NCBI RefSeq assembly: GCF_004919085.1
Contig: NZ_STGL01000007.1
Span: 372,001-436,000 of the forward strand
Source of the DNA: Nocardioides sp. GY 10127
GTDB lineage: Bacteria; Actinomycetota; Actinomycetes; Propionibacteriales; Nocardioidaceae
Direction of reading: 5' to 3'
Length of the DNA: 64,000 bases
Shown: one piece after another, positions 33,904-43,639 of the stretch
How the letters are laid out: each line of letters starts with the position of its first letter
How positions within the stretch are numbered: position 1 is the first letter of the stretch
The notes under the pieces: model-generated
What the model saw: the letters and a program-made list of their open reading frames with translations, nothing else
Databases searched by the model: none
Told to the model about the DNA's origin: nothing
Made by a program: the position numbers and the translations under genes

Positions 33904-36900
33904 ATGGCGAACGGCTCCTCCGACTCCTTCGTGCACCTGCACGTCCACACCGAGTACTCGATGCTGGACGGCGCCGCCCGTCTGGGCGCGCTGGCCAACC
34001 GCGCCGCCGAGCTCGAGATGCCCGCCATCGCGATGACGGACCACGGCAACGTCTTCGGTGCCTACGAGTTCTACAAGAAGGCCACCTCGGCCGGCGTGAA
34101 GCCGATCATCGGCATCGAGGCGTACTTCGCCCCGAACATCTCCCGGTTCGAGAAGAAGGGCGTCAACTTCTACGACGGCGGCTCCGACGACGTCTCGGCC
34201 CGCGGCGCCTACACGCACATGACGCTGCTCTCGGAGTCGACCGAGGGCATGCACAACCTCTTCCGCCTGTCCACGGGCGCCTGGCGGGACGGCTACTTCA
34301 AGCACCCGCGCATGGACCGCGAGCTCCTCTCGCAGTACGGCAAGGGGATCATCGGCACCACGGGCTGCCCCTCGGGCGAGGTCCAGGTGCACCTGCGCTA
34401 CGGCAACTACGAGGCGGCCCGGCAGGCCGCCGGCGACTTCCAGGACATCCTCGGCAAGGAGAACTACTTCCTGGAGCTGATGGACCACGGCCTCGACATC
34501 GAGAACCGCGTCCGTGCCGACCTCATCCGCCTGGGCCGGGACCTCAAGATCCCGCTCCTGGCCACCAACGACTCCCACTACGTCATGCGCGAGGACGCGG
34601 CGTCGCAGGAGCACCTGCTCTGCATCAACTCGGGCTCGACGATGGACATCCCGGCCGGTGACGGCCCGGGCCAGCGCTTCGCGTTCTCCGGCGACGGCTA
34701 CTACATCAAGTCGGCCGAGGAGATGCGCGCCCTGTGGGTCGACAAGTACGACCTGCGCGAGGCCTGCGACAACACGCTGCTGATCGCCGAGCGGTGCGAC
34801 GTGAAGTTCACCGAGGCCGTCGGCAAGTACATGCCGCGCTTCCCCTGCCCGCCGGGGGAGAACGAGGAGTCCTGGCTGGTCAAGGAGGTCGAGAAGGGCC
34901 TCCACGAGCGGTACCCGGCCGGCATCCCGGACGAGGTGCGCAAGCAGGCCGAGTACGAGCTCGGCGTCATCAACCAGATGGGCTTCCCCGGCTACTTCCT
35001 CGTCGTCGCGGACTTCATCAACTGGGCGAAGGACAACGGCATCCGGGTCGGCCCCGGCCGTGGCTCGGGTGCGGGCTCGATGGTCGCCTACGCCATCCGG
35101 ATCACGGACCTGGACCCGCTGCGCCACGGCCTGATCTTCGAGCGGTTCCTCAACCCCGACCGCGTCTCGATGCCCGACTTCGACGTCGACTTCGACGACC
35201 GTCGCCGCTCCGAGGTGATCAAGTACGTCACCGAGAAGTACGGCGACGAGCGCGTCTCCTACATCGTCACCTACGGCACGATCAAGGCGAAGCAGGCCGT
35301 CAAGGACTCCAGCCGCATCCTCGGCTACCCCTTCGCGATGGGGGACCGGATCACCAAGGCGATGCCGCCGGCGGTGATGGGCAAGGACGTCCCGCTGCAG
35401 GACCTGTTCAACCCGGAGCACAAGCGCTACTCCGAGGGCGGGGAGTTCCGCGGCATCTACGAGCAGGACCACGACGTCAAGCGCGTCGTGGACACCGCCA
35501 TCGGCATCGAGGGACTCAAGCGCCAGTGGGGCGTGCACGCGGCCGGCGTCATCATGTCCAGCGAGCCGCTGGCCGACGTCATCCCGCTGCTCAAGCGCCC
35601 CGCCGACGGCGCGATGATCACGCAGTTCGACTACCCGACCTGCGAGAACCTCGGCCTCATCAAGATGGACTTCCTGGGGCTGCGCAACCTCACGATCCTC
35701 GACGACGCCGTCAAGAACATCAAGGCGAACCGTGGCGAGGACCTCGTCCTGGAGGACCTCGAGCTCGACGACCCCGACGCCTACGACCTGCTGGGCCGCG
35801 GCGACACGCTGGGCGTCTTCCAGCTGGACGGCGGGCCGATGCGCGGCCTCCTGCGGCTCATGCGCCCCGACAACTTCGAGGACATCTCGGCCGTCCTGGC
35901 GCTCTACCGCCCCGGCCCCATGGGCGTCGACTCGCACACGAACTACGCGCTGCGCAAGAACGGCAAGCAGGACATCACCCCGATCCACCCGGAGCTCGAG
36001 GAGCCGCTCCAGGACATCCTCGACACCACCTACGGCCTGATCGTCTACCAGGAGCAGGTCATGGCCGTGGCCCAGAAGCTCGCGGGCTACTCGCTGGGTC
36101 AGGCGGACCTGCTGCGTCGCGCCATGGGCAAGAAGAAGAAGGAGATCCTGGACAAGGAATTCGTGCCGTTCTCCGACGGCATGAAGGCCAACGGCTACTC
36201 CGACGCGGCGATCAAGTCGCTCTGGGACGTCCTCGTCCCCTTCTCCGACTACGCGTTCAACAAGGCCCACACCGCCGCCTACGGGCTGGTGTCGTACTGG
36301 ACGGCCTACCTCAAGGCGCACTACGCGCCGGAGTACATGGCGGCCCTGCTCACCAGCGTCGGCGACGACAAGGACAAGTCGGCGATCTACCTCAACGAGT
36401 GCCGCCGGATGAAGATCCAGGTGCTCCCGCCCGACGTCAACGAGTCCGCGAACAACTTCACCCCGGTGGGCAACGACATCCGCTTCGGCCTCGGCGCCAT
36501 CCGCAACGTCGGCACGAACGTCGTGGACGGCATCGTCTCGGCGCGCGCGGAGAAGGGCCGCTACACCGACTTCAACGACTTCCTCTCCAAGGTCCCCGCC
36601 CACGTGTGCAACAAGCGGGTCATCGACTCGCTGATCAAGGCCGGCGCCTTCGACGACATGAAGCACAAGCGCCGCGCGCTCGTGGCGGTCCACGAGAACG
36701 CCGTCGAGCAGTACGTCGACATCAAGCGCAACGAGGCGATCGGCCAGGACTCCCTGTTCGGCGGGCTGGACGACGACGCCGCGGGCGACTTCGGGACGAC
36801 GGTGGCCATCCCGGAGATCGAGGAGTGGGAGAAGATGACCCTCCTCGGCCACGAGCGGGACATGCTCGGCCTCTACGTCTCCGACCACCCGCTCCTCGGG

Positions 36901-37464
36901 CTCGAGCACGTGCTGGCCAACGCCTCCGACGTCTCCATCGGGTCGCTGCTGCTCGACGAGTCCCGCTCCGACGGCTCGCCGATCCAGGTCTGCGGCCTCG
37001 TCACCCAGGTGCAGCGCAAGATCACCAAGCGCGGCGACGCCTGGGCGATGGTGACGCTGGAGGACCTGGACGGTGCGATCGACGTCCTGCTGTTCCCGAG
37101 CTCCTACCAGCTGGCGGCGCCGCTGCTGATGGAGGACGCGGTGCTCACCGTGAAGGGGCGCCTGTCGAAGAGCAAGGACCAGCCGGAGATCCACGGCCAG
37201 GAGGTGAGCGCGCCGGACATCACCGACGGGCCGTCCGGGCCGGTGGTCATCCAGCTGCCGCAGACCCGGGTCAACTCCCACGTCGTGGCGGACCTCAAGG
37301 ACGTGCTCTCCACGCACCGCGGGATGTCCGAGGTGCACCTGCGGGTCCTCATGCGCGACAAGACGATCGTCATGCGCGTCGGTGACCTGCACCGCGTGAC
37401 GCCGTCGCCGGCGCTGTTCGCCGACCTCAAGCAGCTCCTGGGGCCCGGGTGCCTGACCAGCTGA
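33904..37464 (+). CDS. dnaE: Replicative DNA polymerase III alpha subunit DnaE1
   Basis: The 1186-residue catalytic subunit of chromosomal replication. N-terminal PHP domain (FVHLHVHTEYSMLDGAARL, residues 9-27) keeps the metal-binding residues used for proofreading in actinobacterial DnaE1. Palm aspartates are D425 and D427 (PDFDVDF) and D589 (KMDFLGL). GRGSGAGSMVAYA, RPGPMG and the finger domain follow; a helix-hairpin-helix and an OB fold (about 1020-1080, VCGLVTQVQRKITKRGDAWAMVTLEDL) close the core. ATG 33904; GAAGGGA lies upstream. Lower third-position GC bias in Lys/Ile codons than dnaE2 reflects conservation, not transfer. Confidence 0.97.
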   Translation: MANGSSDSFVHLHVHTEYSMLDGAARLGALANRAAELEMPAIAMTDHGNVFGAYEFYKKATSAGVKPIIGIEAYFAPNISRFEKKGVNFYDGGSDDVSARGAYTHMTLLSESTEGMHNLFRLSTGAWRDGYFKHPRMDRELLSQYGKGIIGTTGCPSGEVQVHLRYGNYEAARQAAGDFQDILGKENYFLELMDHGLDIENRVRADLIRLGRDLKIPLLATNDSHYVMREDAASQEHLLCINSGSTMDIPAGDGPGQRFAFSGDGYYIKSAEEMRALWVDKYDLREACDNTLLIAERCDVKFTEAVGKYMPRFPCPPGENEESWLVKEVEKGLHERYPAGIPDEVRKQAEYELGVINQMGFPGYFLVVADFINWAKDNGIRVGPGRGSGAGSMVAYAIRITDLDPLRHGLIFERFLNPDRVSMPDFDVDFDDRRRSEVIKYVTEKYGDERVSYIVTYGTIKAKQAVKDSSRILGYPFAMGDRITKAMPPAVMGKDVPLQDLFNPEHKRYSEGGEFRGIYEQDHDVKRVVDTAIGIEGLKRQWGVHAAGVIMSSEPLADVIPLLKRPADGAMITQFDYPTCENLGLIKMDFLGLRNLTILDDAVKNIKANRGEDLVLEDLELDDPDAYDLLGRGDTLGVFQLDGGPMRGLLRLMRPDNFEDISAVLALYRPGPMGVDSHTNYALRKNGKQDITPIHPELEEPLQDILDTTYGLIVYQEQVMAVAQKLAGYSLGQADLLRRAMGKKKKEILDKEFVPFSDGMKANGYSDAAIKSLWDVLVPFSDYAFNKAHTAAYGLVSYWTAYLKAHYAPEYMAALLTSVGDDKDKSAIYLNECRRMKIQVLPPDVNESANNFTPVGNDIRFGLGAIRNVGTNVVDGIVSARAEKGRYTDFNDFLSKVPAHVCNKRVIDSLIKAGAFDDMKHKRRALVAVHENAVEQYVDIKRNEAIGQDSLFGGLDDDAAGDFGTTVAIPEIEEWEKMTLLGHERDMLGLYVSDHPLLGLEHVLANASDVSIGSLLLDESRSDGSPIQVCGLVTQVQRKITKRGDAWAMVTLEDLDGAIDVLLFPSSYQLAAPLLMEDAVLTVKGRLSKSKDQPEIHGQEVSAPDITDGPSGPVVIQLPQTRVNSHVVADLKDVLSTHRGMSEVHLRVLMRDKTIVMRVGDLHRVTPSPALFADLKQLLGPGCLTS

Positions 37465-38045
37465 ACCTGGCCCCGGAGCCGACCCCGGAACCGGCCCAGA
37501 AGCCCGGCGGAGCCCACCGCCCGGCCCGTCGCTCCGTGGTGCTCGCGCTCGCGACGGTGCTCGTCGGCCTGGTGGCCGGCCCGCTGCTGGGCTGGCTCTG
37601 GGAGACGATCTGGACGCCGACGCAGGGGCTGGTCGTCCAGCACCAGTGGTACGTCGTCGACTCCGACCTCACCTACGACCTCGACGGGCTGCGGCACCAG
37701 TTCTCGGGGACGATGCTCTACACCGTCCTCGCGGTGCCGGCGGGTCTGGTGCTCGGCGCCGTCGCCGCCCTGCTCAGCCGCCGCGACGAGGTGCTGACGC
37801 TGCTCGCCGTGGTCGTCGGGTCGGCGGCCCTCGGCCTGGGCATGTGGGCCACGGGGACGTGGCTCGGCCCCCAGGACCCGCAGGTCCTGGCGGCCACGGC
37901 CACCCAGGGCACCTCGCTGCCCGACCACCTGTCCGTGGGCTCCTGGTCGGTCCTGGTGTGCGCACCGCTGGCCGCGACCCTCGCCGTCACGGTCGTGTTC
38001 GGACTGTTACCCAGACTGCACGTCCCGACGCGGCGTCCGGGATAA
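37449..38045 (+). CDS. Four-helix membrane protein of unknown function (possibly DUF2567-like)
   Basis: A 198-residue protein with a Pro-rich cytosolic N-terminus and four hydrophobic segments (about residues 29-50, 88-110, 115-135 and 165-187). Between the first two lies an extracytoplasmic loop with TPTQGLVVQHQWYVVDSDLTYDLDG. GTG 37449 overlaps the last 16 bp of dnaE in another frame, implying cotranscription. The pattern recalls actinobacterial DUF2567 proteins, but I cannot confirm the family. Confidence 0.7.
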   Translation: MPDQLNLAPEPTPEPAQKPGGAHRPARRSVVLALATVLVGLVAGPLLGWLWETIWTPTQGLVVQHQWYVVDSDLTYDLDGLRHQFSGTMLYTVLAVPAGLVLGAVAALLSRRDEVLTLLAVVVGSAALGLGMWATGTWLGPQDPQVLAATATQGTSLPDHLSVGSWSVLVCAPLAATLAVTVVFGLLPRLHVPTRRPG

Positions 38046-38092
38046 CCTGCAGCCCTCCGGGCCGTGCGAGGCCCCTTCTCGAGGACGTAGGC

Positions 38093-39724
38093 ATGACTGA
38101 GCAGCACCCCGACCAGCCCGAGTACCTCGAGCCGAACGCGGGTGGCCCCGTGGAGAAGGGGCCGTCGAGCCGGCGTCGTCGCGGGCTCGCCGTCGGTGGC
38201 GCGGTGGCCGCCCTCGTCCTCGTGGGGGGCGGTGCCACCGCAGCGTGGTGGTGGACCTCCGACGGCGGCGACGCCGCCGACGCCCTGCCCGGTGACTCGC
38301 TGGTCTTCGTCGGCCTCACGCTGGACCCCAGCGGCGAGCAGAAGGTCGAGGCGCTCTCCACGCTGCAGAAGTTCCCGGCGCTGGCCGAGTCCCTCGGCCT
38401 CGACGGCAGCCCCACCGACGTCGACGTGAAGGCGGCCCTCGTGGGGCGCCTGCTGGAGGAGTCCGGCTGCGACGACGTCAGCTACGCCGACGACCTTGAG
38501 CCGTGGCTGGGCGACCGGATGGGCGTCTCCGTGCGGGGCGGCTTCACCGCCGACTCCGCGGACGTCGTGGTCGCTGTCGAGGTGACCGACGAGGACGCGG
38601 CGGACGACGGCTTCGCCGCCCTCCAGGGCTGCGCCGACGCCCAGACGGGCGGCGACGGCGAGGCCTCGGCCGTCCACGAGGTCCGGGACGGCTGGCTCTA
38701 CGTCTCCGACACCAGCGAGCACCTCGACGACGCGCTCGCCGCCCTCGACGAGGGGTCGCTGGCCGACTCGACCGACTACGCGGACACGATGGCGCCTGCG
38801 GGCGACCCCGGCATCCTGTCCGCCTACGTGTCTCCCGGCATCCAGTCCGCCATCGCCGACTTCCTGGCCGAGCAGGGCCAGACGGTCCCGGACGCCTCCG
38901 AGTCGGAGTCCAGCCTGGAGGGCGTGGGTCTCCAGGTCCGGTTCGCCGACTCCTCGCTGGAGGTCCAGGCGGGCCTCCAGCTCTCCGGCGACCTCGTCCA
39001 CGCGGTCGACGGCCGGTCCACGGGCGGGGACGTGCTCACCGGACTGCCGTCCGACACCGACGCGGCGTTCGCCCTGGGGCTCCCGGACGACTACGTCACC
39101 ACCCTGGCCACGGCGATGTCCGCGGCCACCGGCCTGAGCGCCGACGAGCTCGACACCGAGCTCCAGTCGTCCTTCGGCCTCGGGCTCGACGACGTGCAGG
39201 GGGCGCTCGGTGACCAGCTCGGGCTGGCCCTCGGCCCCGGCCTCGACCTCAACAACGCGCTGGCGTCGACCTCGGCGGACGCCTACCCGCTCGCCCTGCT
39301 GCTGGGCGGCTCGGCGGACGACGTCCAGCCGCTCCTGGACGTCCTCAACCCCGTCGTGGGCTACTACCTCGGCTTCTCCACGGGCTCCCAGCAGTACTCG
39401 ACCGAGCAGCCCGACGACGCCCTGAGCGTCGTCGACCTGCCCTCGGGCGGCTCTGCTGTGGTGACGGGGAACGACTACGGCGACGAGGTCGCGGCCGGCG
39501 GTGACCTCGGCTCCGACCCGGTCTTCGCCGCCGCGGTGCCCGACGCCGACTCCGCGAACGGTGCGGTGTTCGTCCGTCTCGCCGGCTCCGACCTCGCCGG
39601 CGAGCTGCTGGCCGAGACCGGGCTGGCGGAGTCCGACTACGCGGCGCTCTCGGCGGTCGGCGGATCGGTGTCCTACTCCGACGGGGTCGCCACCGGGCTG
39701 CTGCGGATCACCACCACCGACTGA
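38093..39724 (+). CDS. DUF3352 domain membrane-anchored protein
   Basis: A 543-residue protein: acidic N-terminus, SRRRRGLAVGGAVAALVLVGGGATAAWWW (basic flank plus one membrane helix, about residues 24-53), then a large acidic extracytoplasmic domain opening ADALPGDSLVFVGLTLDPSGEQK, the usual DUF3352 start. The domain is rich in Asp, Ser and Ala, with about two related halves. Function unknown. ATG 38093 follows GAGGACGTAGGC. A TAACCT at 38043-38048 may be its -10. It converges on ybaK with a 21-bp gap. Confidence 0.85.
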   Translation: MTEQHPDQPEYLEPNAGGPVEKGPSSRRRRGLAVGGAVAALVLVGGGATAAWWWTSDGGDAADALPGDSLVFVGLTLDPSGEQKVEALSTLQKFPALAESLGLDGSPTDVDVKAALVGRLLEESGCDDVSYADDLEPWLGDRMGVSVRGGFTADSADVVVAVEVTDEDAADDGFAALQGCADAQTGGDGEASAVHEVRDGWLYVSDTSEHLDDALAALDEGSLADSTDYADTMAPAGDPGILSAYVSPGIQSAIADFLAEQGQTVPDASESESSLEGVGLQVRFADSSLEVQAGLQLSGDLVHAVDGRSTGGDVLTGLPSDTDAAFALGLPDDYVTTLATAMSAATGLSADELDTELQSSFGLGLDDVQGALGDQLGLALGPGLDLNNALASTSADAYPLALLLGGSADDVQPLLDVLNPVVGYYLGFSTGSQQYSTEQPDDALSVVDLPSGGSAVVTGNDYGDEVAAGGDLGSDPVFAAAVPDADSANGAVFVRLAGSDLAGELLAETGLAESDYAALSAVGGSVSYSDGVATGLLRITTTD

Positions 39725-39745
39725 GCGGGGCTCCCGCGAGCGGGG

Positions 39746-40237
39746 TCAGCGGCCGATCTCGGCCAGGACCGCGCCGGTGACCGCCACGAGGTCGTCGGGG
39801 GCCAGACCCAGGTCGAACCCCCGGCGGCCGCCGGAGACGTAGACGCGTTCGTGCAGGATCGCCGTCTCGTCCACGACGGTGCGGTGCGCCTTCTTCTGGC
39901 CGACGGGGGAGATGCCGCCGACGACGTAGCCGGTGGCCCGCTCGGCGTCGGCCGGCCTCGCCATCACCGCCTTGCTCCCGCCCAGCGCCCGCGCGAGGGC
40001 CTTGAGGTCGAGCTGGCCGGTGACGGGCACGACGCCGACGACGAGCTCGCCGTCGAGGTCGGCGAACAGGGTCTTGAAGACGGTGTCCGGGTCGAGGCCC
40101 AGCGCCTGTGCCGCCTCGAGCCCGAAGGACGCCGCGCGCGGGTCGTGCTCGTAGGGGTGGGTGGTGAACTCCACGCCTGCCGCGGTGAGCGCGACGGTGG
40201 CGGGGGTCCCGCCCGGGGCCTGCTTCTTCTTCGCCAC
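39746..40237 (-). CDS. ybaK: Cys-tRNA(Pro)/Cys-tRNA(Cys) deacylase YbaK/EbsC
   Basis: A 163-residue trans-editing protein that hydrolyses mischarged Cys-tRNA(Pro). GVEFTTHPYEHDP, the conserved lysine in DTVFKTLFADL (about residue 55), VVPVTGQLDLKALA, GYVVGGISPVGQKK and SGGRRGFDLGLAPDDL match the YbaK family along its whole length. GTG 40237 is the only start giving the full fold; a basic KKK stretch follows it. Monocistronic, minus strand. Confidence 0.93.
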   Translation of the reverse strand: MAKKKQAPGGTPATVALTAAGVEFTTHPYEHDPRAASFGLEAAQALGLDPDTVFKTLFADLDGELVVGVVPVTGQLDLKALARALGGSKAVMARPADAERATGYVVGGISPVGQKKAHRTVVDETAILHERVYVSGGRRGFDLGLAPDDLVAVTGAVLAEIGR

Positions 40238-40285
40238 GGGCGCCAGTATCGCGGGTGGGGTGCAGGCCGGGTCGGGCGGCTGGTC

Positions 40286-40344
40286 GGGGGACCGGCTAGT
40301 TGGGGGACCAGCTAGTTGGGGGACCGGCTAGTTGGGGGACCAGC
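40286..40344. repeat. 16-bp tandem repeat (3.7 copies) carrying stop codons in all three frames
   Basis: GGGGGACCRGCTAGTT is repeated at 40286, 40302 and 40318, with a partial copy at 40334. On the minus strand each full copy contains TAG (40330, 40314, 40298). Because 16 is not a multiple of three, the three stops fall in three different frames at the end of the LON-domain gene. Confidence 0.85.
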
Positions 40345-41005
40345 GGGTGCGCGCCACGTCGGTGGCGGGCAGCGAGGGGATCACGTTGATCGCGCGCAGC
40401 TCCTCGCGCAGCAGCCCCACGACGTGGGTCAGACGCTCGGCCGCGGTGTCGGTCTCCAGCAGCTCCTGCCGGTCCGGAAGGGGGAGCGGCGCCCCGGCGG
40501 CCATGGCCCAGGACAGCCAGGACGGGTCGCGCGGCAGCGCGCCTTCCCACGGGTCGCCGGCCAGGTCGGCCAGGGCCGCGCGGTAGGCGGTGAACGTGCT
40601 GCGGGCCGCCTGGAGCAGGGCGTCGTCCACGTCGCCGTCGCTGTCGGGACGGGCGGAGACCCGGCCGAGCGGGAAGCCGCCGTCGGGGTGCCGCTCCAGG
40701 CCGTCGAGCTCGAACCGGTCGACGCCGACGGCCGTGACGGCCAGGGTCCCGTCCGGGCGCTCGCGGCACTGCGTCAGCCGCAGCCGGACGCCGACCCGGA
40801 AGAGCGACTGCGCGCCGTGCTCGCCCACTTCGTAGCCCTCGCGGATCGCGACGCTGCCGAACATCCGCTCGGCCGGGTCCTCGAGGTCCATCAGGTGCTC
40901 CACCATGGCGCGGTAGCGCTCCTCGAAGACGCGCAGCGGCACCGTCAGCCCCGGGAAGGAGACCGAGTTCAGCGGGAACATCGGCAAGGTGGCGTCCACG
41001 TCCAC
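40328..41005 (-). CDS. LON peptidase substrate-binding domain protein
   Basis: A 225-residue stand-alone LON N-terminal (PUA-like) domain without ATPase or protease parts. The opening LPMFPLNSVSFPGLTVPLRVFEERYRAMVEHLM is the domain signature. GTG 41005 was chosen because the domain starts at once (VDVDATLPMFPL); the frame extends 57 codons upstream through repetitive TWTP-type sequence. GTG 40999 is an alternative. The C-terminus RWSPN and stop lie in the 16-bp tandem repeat. Function unknown; it is often found near hisD in actinobacteria. Confidence 0.88.
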   Translation of the reverse strand: MDVDATLPMFPLNSVSFPGLTVPLRVFEERYRAMVEHLMDLEDPAERMFGSVAIREGYEVGEHGAQSLFRVGVRLRLTQCRERPDGTLAVTAVGVDRFELDGLERHPDGGFPLGRVSARPDSDGDVDDALLQAARSTFTAYRAALADLAGDPWEGALPRDPSWLSWAMAAGAPLPLPDRQELLETDTAAERLTHVVGLLREELRAINVIPSLPATDVARTRWSPN

Positions 41006-41057
41006 ACCGTAGCGAGCGCGGCCCCCACGTCCGGGTGGTGCCCGTGCCGGGCGCGTC

Positions 41058-41092
41058 GGCGTCCACGTCGGCTTCCGTCCCGGCGTCCACGT
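41058..41092. repeat. Direct repeats GGCGTCCACGT in the divergent LON/hisD intergenic region
   Basis: GGCGTCCACGT occurs at 41058-41068 and 41082-41092 (24-bp spacing), with a third copy at 40991-41001 over the first codons of the LON-domain gene. Possible operator sites; also explainable by local duplication. Confidence 0.4.
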
Positions 41093-41128
41093 GGGGAGCG
41101 CGACTGCGCCGGGTCGGCCGCCCCCGCC

Positions 41129-41134
41129 TAGACT
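41129..41134 (+). promoter_or_regulatory. -10 hexamer TAGACT for hisD, leaderless
   Basis: TAGACT ends exactly 7 nt before ATG 41142, with no Shine-Dalgarno sequence between: the his operon transcript probably begins at the start codon. Confidence 0.55.
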
Positions 41135-41141
41135 CGGGGCC

Positions 41142-42488
41142 ATGATCAGCCGGACCGACCTGCGTAGTTCTGCCACGGGTCGTGCGCCGGGGGAGCCGTT
41201 CGACTACCGGACCGCCCTCCCGCGCGCCGACTTCGACGTCGAGGCCGCGGTTCCGGCGACCCATCGCATCCTCGCGGACGTCCGCGAGCGGGGCATCGAG
41301 GCCATCCTCGAGATGAGCGAGAAGTTCGACGGCGTGGCGCTGGACGACGTCCGCGTGCCCGCCGCGGCGATGCAGCTCGCCCTCGACGAGCTGGACCCGG
41401 CGCTCCGCGCCGGCCTGGAGGAGTCGATCCGCCGCCTGCGCGCGACCTGTGCGAACGAGCTCGAGACCGACGCCGTGACCGAGCTCGGCCCCGGGGCCGT
41501 CGTCACCCACCGCAAGGTGCCGATGGGCCGCGTCGGCCTCTACGTCCCCGGCGGCCTCGCGCCGCTCATCTCCAGCGTGCTGATGAACACCGTGCCGGCC
41601 CAGGTGGCCGGCGTCGGCTCCATCGCGCTGGCCAGCCCGCCGCAGAAGGAGTTCGGCGGCCTGCCGCACCCGAGCATCCTCGCCGCCTGCGCCCTGCTGG
41701 GCGTCGAGGAGGTCTACGCGGTCGGCGGTGCCCAGGCGATCGGCATGTTCGCCTACGGCGCCGGCCCCTGCGCGCCCGTCGACCTCATCACCGGCCCCGG
41801 CAACATCTGGGTCGTCACCGCCAAGCGCCTGGTCAAGGGCTCGGTCGGCATCGACTCGGAGGCCGGGCCCACCGAGATCGCGATCCTGGCCGACGAGACG
41901 GCCGACCCGGCGTTCGTCGCCGCCGACCTCATCAGCCAGGCCGAGCACGACCCGCTGGCGGCGTCCGTGCTCGTGACCCCGAGCGAGACCCTGGCCGGCG
42001 AGGTCGAGGCCGAGCTGGACAAGCAGGTCAGCGCGACCAAGCACGTCGAGCGCATCCGCACGAGCCTCGCGGGCAAGCAGTCCGCGATCGTGCTGGTCGA
42101 CGACCTCGAGCAGGGCCTCGCCGTCGTGGACGCCTACGCGGCCGAGCACCTGGAGATCCAGACCGTCGACGCGGACGCGTGGGCCGCCCGGGTCCGCAAC
42201 GCCGGCGCGATCTTCGTGGGGCCGCACGCCCCGGTGAGCCTCGGCGACTACTGCGCCGGGTCGAACCACGTGCTGCCCACCGCGGGCTGCGCGTGCCACT
42301 CCTCGGGCCTCTCGGTGCGCGCCTTCACCAAGTCGGTGCACGTCATCTCCTACGACCGCACCGGCCTGGCCGACGTGGCCGACCACGTGACGACGATGGC
42401 GGAGGCGGAGGACCTGCCGGGCCACGCCCAGGCCGTCCGCGTGCGCTTCGCCGCTGACCCCGCCACCGGCGCCGAGAACCAGGGCTGA
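41142..42488 (+). CDS. hisD: Histidinol dehydrogenase
   Basis: A 448-residue zinc enzyme for the last two steps of histidine synthesis, L-histidinol to histidine. [61 protein letters not shown] (zinc ligands Q and H), [15 protein letters not shown] and [11 protein letters not shown] are all canonical. ATG 41142 begins MISRTDLRS; the 17 codons upstream are unlikely. First gene of the operon hisD-C-B-H. Confidence 0.97.
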   Translation: MISRTDLRSSATGRAPGEPFDYRTALPRADFDVEAAVPATHRILADVRERGIEAILEMSEKFDGVALDDVRVPAAAMQLALDELDPALRAGLEESIRRLRATCANELETDAVTELGPGAVVTHRKVPMGRVGLYVPGGLAPLISSVLMNTVPAQVAGVGSIALASPPQKEFGGLPHPSILAACALLGVEEVYAVGGAQAIGMFAYGAGPCAPVDLITGPGNIWVVTAKRLVKGSVGIDSEAGPTEIAILADETADPAFVAADLISQAEHDPLAASVLVTPSETLAGEVEAELDKQVSATKHVERIRTSLAGKQSAIVLVDDLEQGLAVVDAYAAEHLEIQTVDADAWAARVRNAGAIFVGPHAPVSLGDYCAGSNHVLPTAGCACHSSGLSVRAFTKSVHVISYDRTGLADVADHVTTMAEAEDLPGHAQAVRVRFAADPATGAENQG

Positions 42489-42496
42489 GGCGCGCC

Positions 42497-43639
42497 GTGG
42501 ACTTCCCGCCGATCCGCGAGGAGCTGCGCGGGCTGGAGCCCTACGGGGCGCCCCAGCTCGACGTGCCCGTGCAGCTCAACACCAACGAGAACCCCTACGG
42601 CCCCAGCGAGGCGTGCGCGGACGACATCGCCGCGTCCGTGCGCGAGGCCGCGCTGGGCCTGAACCGCTACCCCGACCGCGAGCACGTCGCCCTGCGCGAG
42701 GGGCTCGCGGCCTACCTGTCGCGCGACACCGTGGCCGCGGGCTTCACGATCACGGCCGACCAGGTGTGGGCCGCGAACGGCTCCAACGAGGTCATGCTCC
42801 AGCTGCTCCAGGCCTTCGGCGGCCCGGGGCGCACGGCCTGCTCGTTCGCTCCCACGTACTCGATGTACCCCGAGTACGCCCGCGACACGATGACCCGCTG
42901 GGTCACCGGCCACCGCGCGGAGGACTTCGCGCTGGACGTCGACGCCGCGCGCGAGCTGATCGAGGCCGAGCAGCCGACCGTCGTCCTGCTCCCGAGCCCG
43001 AACAACCCCACCGGCACGGCGCTGCCGCCCGAGGCGATCGAGGTGCTCTGCAAGGCCACCGGCGCCTACGGCGGCCTGCTGGTCGTGGACGAGGCGTACG
43101 GCGAGTTCCGCCGCGAGGGGACGCCGTCGGCGCTGGAGCTGCTGCCCGCGCACCGCAACCTCGTCGTCTCCCGGACGATGAGCAAGGCGTTCGCGCTGGC
43201 CGGCGGACGCCTGGGCTACCTGGCGGCCGACCCGGCGATCCTGGACGCCATCCGCGTCGTCCGGCTGCCCTACCACCTCTCCGCGGTCACCCAGGCCACC
43301 GCGCTGGCGGCCCTGCGGCACGCGCCCGAGCTGCTCGGCAAGGTCGACGACCTGCGCCGCGAGCGCGACGACGTCGTGACCTGGCTGCGCGAGCAGGGCC
43401 TCGCCGTGGCCGACAGCGACGCCAACTTCGTGCTCTACGGCCGTTTCGCCGACCGGCACGCCCACTGGGAGGCCCTCCTCGAGCACGGCGTGCTCGTGCG
43501 CGAGGTCGGCCCGGCGGGCTGGCTGCGCGTGTCGGTGGGCACGCCCGAGGAGATGACCGCCTTCCGCGAGGCGACCGCCGCCGTCCTGGCGACGCCCGCG
43601 GGAGCACTGATGGACCCCGCTACGGAGGACAAGGCATGA
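42497..43639 (+). CDS. hisC: Histidinol-phosphate aminotransferase
   Basis: A 380-residue class I/II PLP aminotransferase converting imidazole-acetol phosphate to histidinol phosphate. [42 protein letters not shown] and the cofactor lysine in [17 protein letters not shown] (K230) are present. GTG 42497 is 8 bp after hisD; the stop overlaps hisB as ATGA. Confidence 0.96.
   Translation: MDFPPIREELRGLEPYGAPQLDVPVQLNTNENPYGPSEACADDIAASVREAALGLNRYPDREHVALREGLAAYLSRDTVAAGFTITADQVWAANGSNEVMLQLLQAFGGPGRTACSFAPTYSMYPEYARDTMTRWVTGHRAEDFALDVDAARELIEAEQPTVVLLPSPNNPTGTALPPEAIEVLCKATGAYGGLLVVDEAYGEFRREGTPSALELLPAHRNLVVSRTMSKAFALAGGRLGYLAADPAILDAIRVVRLPYHLSAVTQATALAALRHAPELLGKVDDLRRERDDVVTWLREQGLAVADSDANFVLYGRFADRHAHWEALLEHGVLVREVGPAGWLRVSVGTPEEMTAFREATAAVLATPAGALMDPATEDKA

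Noticed and set aside
33649-37392. 1247-codon antisense frame opposite dnaE
   Set aside because: Mirror of dnaE codons, rich in Val/Leu/Arg/His with no motif; dnaE on the other strand is beyond doubt.
40296-42425. 709-codon minus-strand frame across hisD into the LON gene region
   Set aside because: Antisense to hisD and in a different frame from the LON-domain gene; ends in the tandem repeat only because that repeat has stops in all frames.
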